NCBI GenBank assembly: GCA_963788125.1 | Contig: CAWBFN010000002.1 | Span: forward strand, 930,001-994,000 | Direction of reading: 5' to 3' | Length of the DNA: 64,000 nucleotides | Origin: Bog-473 sp963788125 | Lineage (GTDB): Bacteria; Actinomycetota; Acidimicrobiia; Acidimicrobiales; RAAP-2 | Part shown: one piece after another, positions 1-8,731 of the stretch | Layout of the letters: the number at the start of each line of letters is the position of its first letter | Numbering within the stretch: the stretch's first letter is position 1 | Notes under the pieces: model-generated | What the model saw: the letters and a program-made list of their open reading frames with translations, nothing else | What the model was told of the DNA's origin: nothing | The model's database searches: none | Program-made: the position numbers and the translations under genes

Positions 1-26
1 CGCCGGGCGTGCCGCACGGGTGGGTG

Positions 27-1553
27 TCACTCGCCGCTCTCCGTCAGGAGTCGTTCATCGGCCAGCATGAGGCCGACACCTTCGACTTCCGCTTCTTCCT
101 CCATCAGTTGTTCGACCTCCTTGGTCGGTGCCGATGGTCGGCCTGAGATCTTCCCGGGCAGCAAGAAGCTCAGAACGGCCGTCGTCATGCACAGAGCGCT
201 GGCGATGAGCAGCGTCACTCGGAAACCCTGATAGGTGGGATAGATCTGACCGTGCGTGGTGTAGGCGAGGAGCACCGCCGCCGCCAGCGCGCTCCCCAGC
301 GAGAGCCCGATGCTTCGGAGTACCTGGTAGAGGCCCATGGCACTCCCGGTTTCGGAGGCGGGCACAGCCTGCACGATGAATCCGGGCATGGCGGCAAAGG
401 TGAAGCCGATCCCGATCCCGCCGAAACCGGCGACCACGAACGCCTCCCACAAGGCTCGGTGCTCGGTGGCGAAGAACAGCATGGTGACGGCGAACACCAC
501 CGAGCCGACGGGGATCATGCTCCGCATCCCGAAGCGTCGCATGTAGGCAGGCAGGCAGCGACTGGCCAAGAAGGTCCCGACGGAGAGGGGGACGAACACC
601 AGGCCCGAGACCACGATGGACGTGCCGAATCCGTAGCCGCTCGCCACCGGGACCTGCACGAACTCGATGATGATGGGCAAGAACATGTACATGGCGATGG
701 CGATCAAGAACCCCGACGCATCGGCGGTGAGCACGGATCGATTCCGGACCTGGCGGACGTCGATGAGCGGGTCCGAGATCCTCAGTTCGCGGGCGATCCA
801 CAGGCCCATCATGATCAGGCAGAAGGCGACCAGCCCGAGTGAGCGGAGCGATGTCCATCCCCAGCTTCCTCCCTCGCTGAGCAGCACGGAGACGCCGACC
901 ACTGCGGCGCCGAGGGTGACCATCCCGGGGTAGTCAAACCGTCGAGAACGGCCATCCGATCGGGATGGCAGCACCAAAACGACCAGGAGAAGTGCCACGG
1001 CGACCGTGATCGCCCCGAACCAGAAGGCCGCCCGGAAGCCGAAGAACTGGGCGACCAGGGTGGTGATCGGGTAGCCCAGCCCGGCGCCGATGGCCACGCT
1101 CACCGAGAGCGTGGCGATGGCACGCCCGGCTTTTTGGGGCGGGAACTGGCTGCGGGCCATCGCCATGGTCACCGGCAACAGCCCGAGGCCGAACCCCTGC
1201 AGACCTCGCCCGATGACCAGGACTGCGAAGCCCGTCGAGACGGCCGAGATGACGCAGCCCACCAACACCGCCCCCAGGGCCACCTCGACCACTCTGCGCT
1301 TGCGCGGGCCATCGGCCAGGCGGCCCATGGCGGGGGTGGCCAGGGCGCCTGTCATCAAGGTGGCTGTCAGCACCCATTCGGCGGCACTCAGCGAGACGTG
1401 GTACGACTGGGCTATCGAGGGAATGAGGGGTGCGCCCAAGCTGGAGACCACCGCCACAAGGCCGGTGACACCCACCAGGACCGGCAGGGCAGCGCGCTGG
1501 GCCCCGCGTCCAACGCCGGACTCAGTGGTTGGGACCGCGCTCACCGCGCTCAC
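27..1553 (-). CDS. MFS exporter, DHA2 (14-TM) type
   Basis: A 508-aa integral membrane protein with about 14 hydrophobic segments, predicted to export drugs or metabolites by proton antiport. The MFS motif A is recognisable at residues 77-87 (GRLADGPRKRR), between the second and third membrane segments. Length and segment number fit the DHA2/EmrB-QacA family. The GTG start at 1553 precedes MSAVSAVP; a second in-frame GTG lies four codons later, so the exact start is unsure. The C-terminal 40 residues are acidic and probably cytoplasmic. It is divergent from the CoA-transferase at 1769, and the shared 215-bp spacer carries repeated TGGTGACA motifs. The substrate cannot be read from sequence. 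Confidence 0.88.
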   Translation of the reverse strand: MSAVSAVPTTESGVGRGAQRAALPVLVGVTGLVAVVSSLGAPLIPSIAQSYHVSLSAAEWVLTATLMTGALATPAMGRLADGPRKRRVVEVALGAVLVGCVISAVSTGFAVLVIGRGLQGFGLGLLPVTMAMARSQFPPQKAGRAIATLSVSVAIGAGLGYPITTLVAQFFGFRAAFWFGAITVAVALLLVVLVLPSRSDGRSRRFDYPGMVTLGAAVVGVSVLLSEGGSWGWTSLRSLGLVAFCLIMMGLWIARELRISDPLIDVRQVRNRSVLTADASGFLIAIAMYMFLPIIIEFVQVPVASGYGFGTSIVVSGLVFVPLSVGTFLASRCLPAYMRRFGMRSMIPVGSVVFAVTMLFFATEHRALWEAFVVAGFGGIGIGFTFAAMPGFIVQAVPASETGSAMGLYQVLRSIGLSLGSALAAAVLLAYTTHGQIYPTYQGFRVTLLIASALCMTTAVLSFLLPGKISGRPSAPTKEVEQLMEEEAEVEGVGLMLADERLLTESGE

Positions 1554-1605
1554 CTGATCGGCCCGGCCCTCACTCAGCCCTCACCCTTGTGCTCTCCACC
1601 TTTCG

Positions 1606-1656
1606 TGTCACCACCCTGCCCTGTCATCGCTTGGTGACATCATCTGGTGACATCAT
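1606..1656. promoter_or_regulatory. candidate operator: three copies of TGGTGACA
   Basis: In the spacer between the divergent MFS and CoA-transferase genes, TGGTGACATCAT occurs twice in direct orientation (1632-1643 and 1645-1656, period 13 bp). The inverse, TGTCACCA, occurs at 1606-1613. Copy 1 and the inverted copy form an 8-bp-arm inverted repeat with an 18-bp spacer. This is what a regulator site in a divergent promoter looks like; the regulator is unknown, and no regulator gene lies next to it in this window. Confidence 0.4.
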
Positions 1657-1768
1657 ACCGAGAAGTGCCTGGGCGCCGTCCGGCGCATGATCAGGGGAGC
1701 CTCGGTCCGGCCGGCCTGACGCAAGCTGCTGCCGCGTGAGTCGGGGTCCTGGCCGTAGGGTGGGGCTC

Positions 1769-2980
1769 GTGACGCTCCCCCTCTCGGGCATCAAGGTCCT
1801 CGACTTCTCCGAGCACGGCTTCGTTCCCTCGGCCGCTGCGGCACTCGGCGACTGGGGAGCTGACGTGATCAAGGTCGAACGACCCGAAGGCGACCCGATG
1901 CGCCAGATCATCCGCCAGGGTCTCGTGCCCGACGTGGACGGCTACGACTACCTGTTCCAGATGGCGAACCGGAACAAGCGCGGTATCTCTGTCGATGTAC
2001 TAGCGCCGGCCGGCCGTGAGGTATTCGAGAGATTGGTGTGCTGGGCCGATGTCTACATCACCAACCAACTGCCGCGCGTCCGACGCAAGCTTCGTACCGA
2101 GCCCGAGGACCTGTTCGCCCTCAATCCTCGCCTGGTGGTGGCGCGTGGGCACGGCCAGGGCCAGCGGGGGGAGGGAGCGGAGCAGGGAGGGTTCGACGCC
2201 GTCTCTTACTGGTCAAGGGGTGGCGTGGCGCACATGCTCACCGACCCGAGCTCGGACACCGTGGTCTCGCCCCGGCCTGCCCTGGGGGACGTGCCGAGCG
2301 GTATGTTCCTGGCCGGCGGCATCTGCGCCGCGCTGGTGCACGCGCAGCGAACCGGCGAAGGGGTCCTCGTCGACACATCGCTCTTGAACGGGGCCAACTG
2401 GAGCCTTGGTCCCGACCTGGCGTACGCGTCCATGACGGGCGCCGAGCCCCCGAGACGGACCTCCGCTCCGGGCGACCGCTCCCCTCTGGGCTGGACCTAC
2501 CGCACCGGGGACCGGCGATGGCTCATGCTGATGATGCTCGACGAGGGCCGCTACTGGGCGCCGACCTGTCGGGCTCTCGGTCTCGCCGAGATGATCGAGC
2601 CCTATGCCGACCCGACGGTGCGCCAGGCCGGGTGGCCCGAGATCTGCAATCGGTTGGCCGATGCCATTGGTTCCCTCGACCGCGCTGAGCTGGCCGACCG
2701 GCTGGCGCGTGAGAGCTGCATCTTCTCCTTCGTGGCCTCCCCACCAGAGGTTGTCGCCGACCCGGCGGTCGTCGAGAACGGTTACCTGATGGCCCATCCG
2801 ACCCATCCCTCGCTCCGTCTTCCCGCCGCTCCGGCCCAGTTCGACGACGAGCTGCCGAAGATACGCCGGCACGGACCGGACAAGGGTGAGCACACGCGCG
2901 AGGTGCTCGCGGAGGTCGGCTACACCGCGGCACAGATTGAGGCGCTGATCGCCTCCGATGCGGTGGTGGCCGGTCCCTGA
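1769..2980 (+). CDS. CaiB/BaiF family CoA-transferase (family III)
   Basis: A 403-aa family III CoA-transferase, expected to move CoA between an acyl-CoA donor and a carboxylic acid in the cytoplasm. The N-terminus LPLSGIKVLDFSEHG and the following GDWGADVIKVERPEGDPMR are the family's nucleotide-binding signature. An Asp in PALGDVPSGM sits where the family's catalytic aspartate, which forms the glutamyl/aspartyl-CoA anhydride, is expected. I prefer the GTG at 1769 because the conserved domain starts there; an upstream GTG at 1736 would add 11 unconserved residues. The adjacent dehydrogenase at 3102 is on the same strand, 121 bp downstream. The substrate is unknown. Confidence 0.85.
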   Translation: MTLPLSGIKVLDFSEHGFVPSAAAALGDWGADVIKVERPEGDPMRQIIRQGLVPDVDGYDYLFQMANRNKRGISVDVLAPAGREVFERLVCWADVYITNQLPRVRRKLRTEPEDLFALNPRLVVARGHGQGQRGEGAEQGGFDAVSYWSRGGVAHMLTDPSSDTVVSPRPALGDVPSGMFLAGGICAALVHAQRTGEGVLVDTSLLNGANWSLGPDLAYASMTGAEPPRRTSAPGDRSPLGWTYRTGDRRWLMLMMLDEGRYWAPTCRALGLAEMIEPYADPTVRQAGWPEICNRLADAIGSLDRAELADRLARESCIFSFVASPPEVVADPAVVENGYLMAHPTHPSLRLPAAPAQFDDELPKIRRHGPDKGEHTREVLAEVGYTAAQIEALIASDAVVAGP

Positions 2981-3101
2981 GCGGAGAGCTCATGGGCGCC
3001 TCGTCGAGGAGCGGACGGGTGGCAGCGCACTGTACGGTGGGCCGACCGACGCCGGCGGCGCGGCTCCAGACGGGATTGATCAGGCAAGAGAGGGGAAGTG
3101 C

Positions 3102-4058
3102 ATGGCACAGGTGGTACGGGTAGGCGTGATCGGCACAGGGTTCGGCGCCGGAGTCGTTGCCCCGGCATTCGCCGCGGCGCAGGACTGCGAGATGGTGGAC
3201 GTCGTCACGCCGCGAGACGACGCGGCGGTTTCCGCCCTGTGCGCCCGGGCCGATCTCGACCTGATCTCGGTCCACTCGCCGCCCTTCCTGCACGTCGAAC
3301 ATGTTCGCCGGGCGATCGAGGCTGGCCATGCGGTGCACTGCGACAAGCCCTTCGGACGCAATGCCCGCGAATCGGCGGAAATGGTCGATCTCGCCCGGGA
3401 GGCGGGGGTGGTCAACCTGCTCAACTTCGAACGGCGGTTCGATCCCTCCCGTCAGCGGCTGCGCGCCCTCGTGCGGGAGGGGGCGATCGGCGAGCCCGAC
3501 CACTTCCAGTACTCGAGATTCATCGCGGTGCCCCAGCCCCGCCCCTACGGCTGGCTGAGCAGCAGGGAGCTCGGTGGCGGGTGGCTCGGGGGACAGGGCT
3601 CCCACCTGATCGACGCCTGTCGTTGGATGTTCGGGGAGATCGCCGAGGCGGTTGCGGTGATGCGGACGCTGGTCCCCGAACGGCCCGATGCCGACGGCGT
3701 CCTGCACAAGTGCGACGCCGATGATGGGTTCGTGGCGTCGCTTCGGACGGAGTCGGGTGTCACCGCGGTCATCGACTGCGCGCTCGAATCCTCGGTGAGC
3801 ACGCCGGAGCGCACCGTCGTCTTCGGGTCCACCGGGGTGCTCGAGATCGGCGATGCCGGCATCGTGCGGCGCACGGCCGGCGACGAGGTCGAGACGTTCG
3901 AGGTCGACATGGAGGGCAAGACGAACCTGGTCCTGGCGATGGAACGCTGGGCCTCCATCGTCTGCGACGCCGTACGCAACGGCGAGACCGAGCCCGGGTC
4001 ACCGACGTTCGCCGACGGGTTGGCGTGCGCTCTGGTGATGGATCGTATGGGGCGGTGA
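3102..4058 (+). CDS. Gfo/Idh/MocA family NAD(P)-dependent oxidoreductase
   Basis: A 318-aa dehydrogenase. The N-terminal Rossmann fold is marked by VRVGVIGTGFGAG at about residues 5-17, and HCDKPFGRN occupies the position of the family EKP motif (Asp replacing Glu). The C-terminal half contains GGGWLGGQGSHLIDACRWMFGE, which is typical of the substrate domain and its conserved GxHxxD. The ATG at 3102 follows a good ribosome-binding site (AGAGGGGAAG) and begins exactly at the Rossmann strand. Family members oxidise sugars, inositols or other polyols; which one here is not visible. It lies downstream of a CoA-transferase on the same strand and converges on the amidohydrolase, with 4 bp between stop codons. 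Confidence 0.82.
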   Translation: MAQVVRVGVIGTGFGAGVVAPAFAAAQDCEMVDVVTPRDDAAVSALCARADLDLISVHSPPFLHVEHVRRAIEAGHAVHCDKPFGRNARESAEMVDLAREAGVVNLLNFERRFDPSRQRLRALVREGAIGEPDHFQYSRFIAVPQPRPYGWLSSRELGGGWLGGQGSHLIDACRWMFGEIAEAVAVMRTLVPERPDADGVLHKCDADDGFVASLRTESGVTAVIDCALESSVSTPERTVVFGSTGVLEIGDAGIVRRTAGDEVETFEVDMEGKTNLVLAMERWASIVCDAVRNGETEPGSPTFADGLACALVMDRMGR

Positions 4059-4062
4059 CGCG

Positions 4063-5322
4063 TCAGTCGTTCCTGTAGACGCGGCCGTCCTTCATCACGA
4101 ACCTCACGGACTCGGTCATCGTGATGTCCTCGGTCGGATCGCCGGGCACGGCGATGATGTCGGCGAGCAGCCCGGGCGCCAGGCGGCCCCGGTCGGTGAC
4201 TTGAAGCAACTCTGCGCTGGTGACCGTGGCCGCACGCAGCGCCTCTGTCGGAGTCAACCCGCGCCGGACCATGGCGGCGAGCTCCTTCGCATTTTCACCG
4301 TGAGGAATACCCGGAGCGTCGGTGCCGCACGCGATCTTGACGCCCGCCTTGGCCGCCTTGCCCAGCATGGCCTTGGCGCGCGGGAACACCTCGGCGGCTT
4401 TGGCCTGAATGTTCGGGGGCGACTTGCTGACGTCGAGGCTGTCGGCCAGGAAGGTCGTGGTGACCAGGAACGTGCCGTGGTCCGCCATCATCTGGATGGT
4501 CTCGTCGCTGGCCAGGAACCCGTGTTCGATGCAGTCCACGCCGGCGCGGATACAGGCCTGGATCCCCTGGTCACCGATGCCGTGGGCGGCGACGCTGATA
4601 CCGGCGCGATGGGCCTCGTCGACGATCGCCTCCAGTTCCTCGTCGGAGTACTGCTGTGCGCCCGGGGCGGTACTGTGCGACATCACGCCGCCCGTCGCCG
4701 AGATCTTGATCTGCCGCGCCCCGTGCTTGATCTGATAGCGCACGCACTTGCGGACCTCGGGGACACCATTGGCAATGCCCTCCTCCACGCTCAGAGGCAT
4801 GATGCCGGGGGCGAGGTTCTGAAACATCGTGGCGTCGAGATGGCCACCGGTCGGTGAGATGGCGTGCCCGGCCGCCACGATGCGAGGGCCCTCGATCCAA
4901 CCCTTGTCGATCGCGGTGGCGAGGGCCACGTCGAGCAGATATCCGCCGGTCTTGACCATAAGGCCCAAGTTGCGGACCGTCGTGAAGCCGGCCTGGAGCG
5001 TCTGCTTGCAGTAGCCGACGCCCATCAACGTGCGCAACGAGGGGTCGACCTTGACACCGTGCATCGGGTCCCAGGTCTCGTCGCGGTTGCCGATCAACAT
5101 GTTCAATTCCATGTCCATGAGTCCGGGCAGCAGGGTAACGTCGCCGAGCGAGACCTCCGTGGCCCCCTCCGGCACCTCGGCCGGATTGACGGATTCGATG
5201 AGGTTGTGGCGAACCACGATCACGGCCGGCGAGCGGACGTCACCGGACTCCGCCGTGATGTCGAGCCAGCGTGCGGCACGAAGAACGGTCACGTCGTCGG
5301 TGGTGCTCTTGTCTGGTGTCAT
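4063..5322 (-). CDS. amidohydrolase-superfamily protein lacking the N-terminal HxH
   Basis: A 419-aa protein of the imidazolonepropionase/Xaa-Pro-dipeptidase-like amidohydrolase group. Visible family features are the composite beta-sandwich start, a carboxylatable-Lys segment (IKISATGGVMS), AAHGIGDQG and CIEHGF as metal-binding histidines on later strands, and GTDAPG for the catalytic Asp. The usual DxHxH after strand 1 is replaced: residues 70-74 read D-M-E-L-N, so both first-shell histidines are missing. Either a divergent metal site is used or the activity has changed. The ATG at 5322 has a GAAGGA ribosome-binding site. The enzyme could hydrolyse a cyclic amide or a peptide-like substrate belonging to the catabolic block; the substrate is not known. 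Confidence 0.8.
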   Translation of the reverse strand: MTPDKSTTDDVTVLRAARWLDITAESGDVRSPAVIVVRHNLIESVNPAEVPEGATEVSLGDVTLLPGLMDMELNMLIGNRDETWDPMHGVKVDPSLRTLMGVGYCKQTLQAGFTTVRNLGLMVKTGGYLLDVALATAIDKGWIEGPRIVAAGHAISPTGGHLDATMFQNLAPGIMPLSVEEGIANGVPEVRKCVRYQIKHGARQIKISATGGVMSHSTAPGAQQYSDEELEAIVDEAHRAGISVAAHGIGDQGIQACIRAGVDCIEHGFLASDETIQMMADHGTFLVTTTFLADSLDVSKSPPNIQAKAAEVFPRAKAMLGKAAKAGVKIACGTDAPGIPHGENAKELAAMVRRGLTPTEALRAATVTSAELLQVTDRGRLAPGLLADIIAVPGDPTEDITMTESVRFVMKDGRVYRND

Positions 5323-5620
5323 GTCTCGTCCTTCTCATGTGGTTTCAGGTAGGGCATGTGCATAGATCCAACCACGTCGCGCCAGTCCCACGTAGCCTCG
5401 TTCAGTCGCGCCCGTTCGCGTTCGTGCCGGCGCGCATGCACGGCGCTCCCCCGGGGCGGCGTGCTCACGCTATTGCCGTGCCTCGCGTACCGCAAGCGGG
5501 AGAATTCGTTGCGCCGCTTCGAGGTGCGCGAAGTCGTAGGAGCGGCAGCCAGCCGAACGGCTCGACACATCGAGTGTGCGGCCTCCCCAAGGGGGAGAGT
5601 CGAGTTCACCGAACCGGTCG
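5323..5620. other. 298-bp gap, no gene seen
   Basis: This interval lies between the SDR (ends at 5621) and the amidohydrolase (starts at 5322), both on the minus strand. No reading frame here has protein-family character. A small stem (CTCCCC, loop AAG, GGGGAG) at 5583-5597 is just downstream of the SDR stop and may be a weak terminator, without a U-tract. The amidohydrolase promoter is expected here but I cannot place it. Confidence 0.4.
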
Positions 5621-6487
5621 TTAGCCTCCGGGTCCGTTGGGGAACTTGAGCAGGGAGCCGGCGTCGACGCGGATCTGCTGGCCGGTGATGTAGCGGGACT
5701 CGTCACTGGCCAGGAAGACGGCCAGGTTGGCGATGTCCTCGGGCTCGACGTAGGGGATCGGCATGGCCTGGAAGTAGGTGAACGCCGGAAGGACGTCCTC
5801 TACGGTCGGGTTCTCCAGGTCCGGACGAAACACCTTGTAGAGGTCCGGGTGGTGGAGCAGGCTGGTGTTGCAGTTGGTCGGGTGGATGCAGTTGACCCTG
5901 ATGAAACGCGGGGCGAGGTGGATGGCCATCTGCTCGGTGTACTCCTGGAGGATCCGCTTGGACCAGCCGTAGCCCGCGCCGCCCGGACCCATCGCCGGAT
6001 TGGAGAGGGTGCCGGGCATCATGCCGGCGGTCGAACCGGTGATCACTATCGAGCCGCGATCACCGAGGCGTCCATGGGAGACCGCCACCGCGTTCATGAC
6101 CCCGATGAGGTCGACGTCGGTGGCGTCCACGAAGTCCTGCGCGTCTGCGGGTGCCGGTTCCATGGGGCAGATCCCGGCATTGGCCACGACGATGTCGAGA
6201 CGGCCCAGATCGGCCAGGCCCGCTTCGACCGCCTCAGCCAGTTCGGACCGCTCCCGGACGTCGCCTTGGCGGGCGACGATCCGACGACCGCTCTCCTTGA
6301 CCAGTCGCTCGGTCTCGCTCAAATCCGCGGGCGTCGAGAGGGGGTACGGGTTGCAGTCGATGTTCCGACAGATGTCGACCGCGATGATGTCTGCTCCCTC
6401 CTGCGCCATCCGGACGGCGTGGGCCCGGCCCTGTCCACGCGCCGCGCCCGTAATGAATGCAACCTTGCCCTCGAGACGTCCTGTCAT
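5621..6487 (-). CDS. mycofactocin-coupled SDR family oxidoreductase
   Basis: A 288-aa short-chain dehydrogenase. MTGRLEGKVAFITGAARGQG gives the TGxxxGxG cofactor loop; NAG is at NAGICPM; the catalytic Ser and the YxxxK appear as ITGSTAG and YGWSK. After strand 2 it carries the insertion CRNIDCNPYPLSTPADLSET, the hallmark of SDRs that hold NAD(P) tightly and regenerate through mycofactocin (family knowledge). The start at 6487 is chosen because the upstream ATG (6508) would place the AAGGGAG ribosome-binding site inside the coding region. It is transcribed with the upstream P450. It probably oxidises an alcohol made by the P450 (inference). No mycofactocin biosynthesis genes lie in this window. 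Confidence 0.87.
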   Translation of the reverse strand: MTGRLEGKVAFITGAARGQGRAHAVRMAQEGADIIAVDICRNIDCNPYPLSTPADLSETERLVKESGRRIVARQGDVRERSELAEAVEAGLADLGRLDIVVANAGICPMEPAPADAQDFVDATDVDLIGVMNAVAVSHGRLGDRGSIVITGSTAGMMPGTLSNPAMGPGGAGYGWSKRILQEYTEQMAIHLAPRFIRVNCIHPTNCNTSLLHHPDLYKVFRPDLENPTVEDVLPAFTYFQAMPIPYVEPEDIANLAVFLASDESRYITGQQIRVDAGSLLKFPNGPGG

Positions 6488-6571
6488 TCCGACCCGCTCC
6501 CTTCTCATGCTGTGCTCTCAGCGATCGACGTCCTAGACGGTACTCGCCTCCCTCGTGGAGCAACGATCCGG

Positions 6572-7780
6572 CTAGGGCGTGAACACGGGTAGGCGCTCCC
6601 ACCCCCGGACGGTGGAGGTCCGGGCCTGCACGGCGTTGTCCCAGTCGACCTCCCAGGTGGGAAAGCGCTGCAGCACCTCGTCCAGGGCGACCCGCCCTTC
6701 GAGCCGGGCGAGTGCGGCACCCAGACAGAAGTGGATGCCGTAGCCGAAGGTGAGGTGGAGCCCGATCTTGCGGTGGATGTCGAAGCGGTCGGGCTCGTCG
6801 AACTTGCGCTCGTCGCGGTTCGCCGCGGCGTTCAGCAGCAGCATGACGCTGTCCTTGGGGACAGTCCGGCCGTCGTGCTCGACGTCGGCCGCCAGGACGC
6901 GGGCCTGGACGGGGGAAGGCGGCTCGTAGCGGAGGAGCTCCTCTATGGCGTTGGGGATGAGCCGGCGGTCCTCGACCAGCTGGCGGCGCTGCTCCGGATG
7001 GTCGGCGAGGATCTTTCCGGTCCAGCCGATCAGGCGGGTGGTGGTCTCGTTGCCGGCCCCGGCGAGCAGGCTGCAGTAGCCCAGTATCTCCTCTTTGGTG
7101 AGGCGGCGGGTCACGCCGGTGTGGTCCTCGAATTCGGCCTGGAGCAGCTCGGTCATCAGGTCGTCGGAGGGGTGCACGGCACGCCAGTCGATGTACTCGG
7201 CGAACTCGTTGTGCATCAGCTCCTCCGCCACGTTGCGCCCGGCGTCGTGTTCGGGCATGGAGGGGTCAGTGAGGCGCAGCCCCTCGTCGCTCCGATTCCG
7301 GATGGCCTCCTGGTCGGACTCGGGGATCCCGAGAAGCATTCCGATGGTGCGCATCGGCATCTGCGCCCCGAGATCGCCGATGAAGTCGAAGCCGCCGGCG
7401 CCCACCAGGGGATCCAGGCTGCGGGCGCAGAACTCCCGCACCTTGGGCTCAATGGCGGCCACCTTGCGGGGTGTGAACACCCTCGACATGAGGCTGCGAT
7501 GCACGTCGTGCGTCGGAGGGTCTTCGAAGAGGAACGAGCCGGGGGGCATCTGCCTACCGCTCCTGATGATCTCGAGGACGGTGCCCCGGCCCGAAATGTA
7601 GGTCTTCCAGTCGACCAGGGCCCGTTCGACGTCGGCGAATCTGCTCACGGCGAAGAAGTCGTAGCGCTCGTTGTAGTAGAGCGGGCGCTCGTCACGAAGT
7701 CGCTTCCAGACCGGATAGGGGTCCGCGTCGATCTCGAAGTCGTACGGGTCGTAGTAGACCTCGGGCTCGGTAGTGGTCAT
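6572..7780 (-). CDS. cytochrome P450 monooxygenase
   Basis: A 402-aa soluble bacterial P450. The heme-ligand loop is FGYGIHFCLG with Cys352. The I-helix oxygen-activating segment is AGNETTTRL, and the ExxR of the K-helix is in IEELLRYEPP. Length fits class I bacterial P450s such as CYP125/CYP142-like or CYP107-like families; the exact family needs a database search. No ferredoxin or reductase gene is adjacent, so electrons must come from elsewhere. It is upstream of the mycofactocin-type SDR on the same strand (84 bp) and divergent from a nitroreductase-like gene. Hydroxylation followed by mycofactocin-dependent oxidation is a plausible joint role. Confidence 0.92.
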   Translation of the reverse strand: MTTTEPEVYYDPYDFEIDADPYPVWKRLRDERPLYYNERYDFFAVSRFADVERALVDWKTYISGRGTVLEIIRSGRQMPPGSFLFEDPPTHDVHRSLMSRVFTPRKVAAIEPKVREFCARSLDPLVGAGGFDFIGDLGAQMPMRTIGMLLGIPESDQEAIRNRSDEGLRLTDPSMPEHDAGRNVAEELMHNEFAEYIDWRAVHPSDDLMTELLQAEFEDHTGVTRRLTKEEILGYCSLLAGAGNETTTRLIGWTGKILADHPEQRRQLVEDRRLIPNAIEELLRYEPPSPVQARVLAADVEHDGRTVPKDSVMLLLNAAANRDERKFDEPDRFDIHRKIGLHLTFGYGIHFCLGAALARLEGRVALDEVLQRFPTWEVDWDNAVQARTSTVRGWERLPVFTP

Positions 7781-7880
7781 CTGGGGTCCCCCTTGGCCTA
7801 TGTCTTCGCATTGTTGCAGTGTGCCTGATCCCGATCAACGGAAGGTCTCGGCTCACCCACCCCATGAGCCGGCCGAGAGC

Positions 7881-7913
7881 TTGACGGCCCGAAGTATTGG
7901 GGTCAGTATACTG
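7881..7913 (+). promoter_or_regulatory. candidate promoter overlapped by palindrome CAGTATACTG
   Basis: In the 183-bp spacer between the divergent P450 and nitroreductase genes, TTGACG (7881-7886) is followed after 17 bp by CAGTAT (7904-7909). That -10-like box lies inside the perfect 10-bp palindrome CAGTATACTG (7904-7913). The palindrome gives a TATACT on either strand and could be an operator or a bidirectional -10. This is pattern evidence only. Confidence 0.35.
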
Positions 7914-7963
7914 TCGCTAACAGGCGATCGGGGTGGCCGTGAATCGGGGTATCGGGGGCGACC

Positions 7964-8731
7964 GTGACGGTTGACAGGGCGGATGATCTGGCGCGGACCG
8001 ATCTGGCGCAGACCCCCCTCCCGCCCGACACCGTCGGCCTCCTCGAAGGGCTTGGGACGACGCGGGCCATCCGGCGGTACGGCGACGAGCCCGTTCCTCC
8101 CGCCGCGTTGCGCGCCATTCTCTTCGCCGCCACCCGGGCGCCCAGCGGTTCCAACCGCCAACCGTTCCGCTTCCTGGTCCTGACCGACGGTCCCATGGCC
8201 CAGAGGGCGAAGAGGCTGATTGGCGAGGGGGCGCGCCGAACGTGGGGGGCCAAGCGCGAGGTGGATCGTTACGACGTGGGGTCCGGGGCAGTGGACAGCT
8301 CGCCGAAGGCCCGCATGGCCCGGACGATGCAGCAGTACGTCGACGAGTTCGAGCAGGTGCCTGTGCTCATCCTGCCGTGCCTGGTCCGCTACCGGGAGCC
8401 GACCCCGATGGAGGGCGCTTCGGTGTACCCGGCGTGCCAGAATCTGCTTCTGGCCGCCCGCGCCGTAGGGTACGGGGGGGCCTTCACCGGCTGGAACTTT
8501 ATGGTTGACAAGGAGTTGCGCGAGTTGCTCGACATCCCGGACGGGACCTTCATCGCCGGCACCATCACGCTCGGCAAGCCGGCGGGACGGCAGGGTCCCG
8601 TGCGGCGCCGGCCGCTGTCGGAGCTGGTCTACGAGGAGCGGTGGGGTGAGCCGCCCGAATGGGCCATCGACCCGCCCGGCACCCAGTTCACCTCGGCCGG
8701 TCCGCCCCGGCCATCACCCGGCGCGCGGTGA
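7964..8731 (+). CDS. nitroreductase-family FMN oxidoreductase
   Basis: A 255-aa nitroreductase-fold protein. The N-terminal TTRAIRRYGDEPV followed by AATRAPSGSNRQPFRF is the FMN-phosphate-binding signature, and AVGYGGAFTGWNF near residue 170 matches the second flavin-contact region. Members reduce nitro groups, enones or quinones with NAD(P)H, or dehalogenate or dealkylate; the reaction here is unknown. The GTG start at 7964 begins the only plausible N-terminus. Its stop overlaps the GTG of the following CoA-transferase by 4 bp, so the two are translationally coupled, and probably form a three-gene operon with the second CoA-transferase. Confidence 0.85.
   Translation: MTVDRADDLARTDLAQTPLPPDTVGLLEGLGTTRAIRRYGDEPVPPAALRAILFAATRAPSGSNRQPFRFLVLTDGPMAQRAKRLIGEGARRTWGAKREVDRYDVGSGAVDSSPKARMARTMQQYVDEFEQVPVLILPCLVRYREPTPMEGASVYPACQNLLLAARAVGYGGAFTGWNFMVDKELRELLDIPDGTFIAGTITLGKPAGRQGPVRRRPLSELVYEERWGEPPEWAIDPPGTQFTSAGPPRPSPGAR

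Noticed and set aside
5583..5597. Hairpin downstream of the mycofactocin-type SDR as a terminator
   Set aside because: The stem is only 6 bp with a 3-nt loop and no U-tract. Too weak to list as a separate feature.
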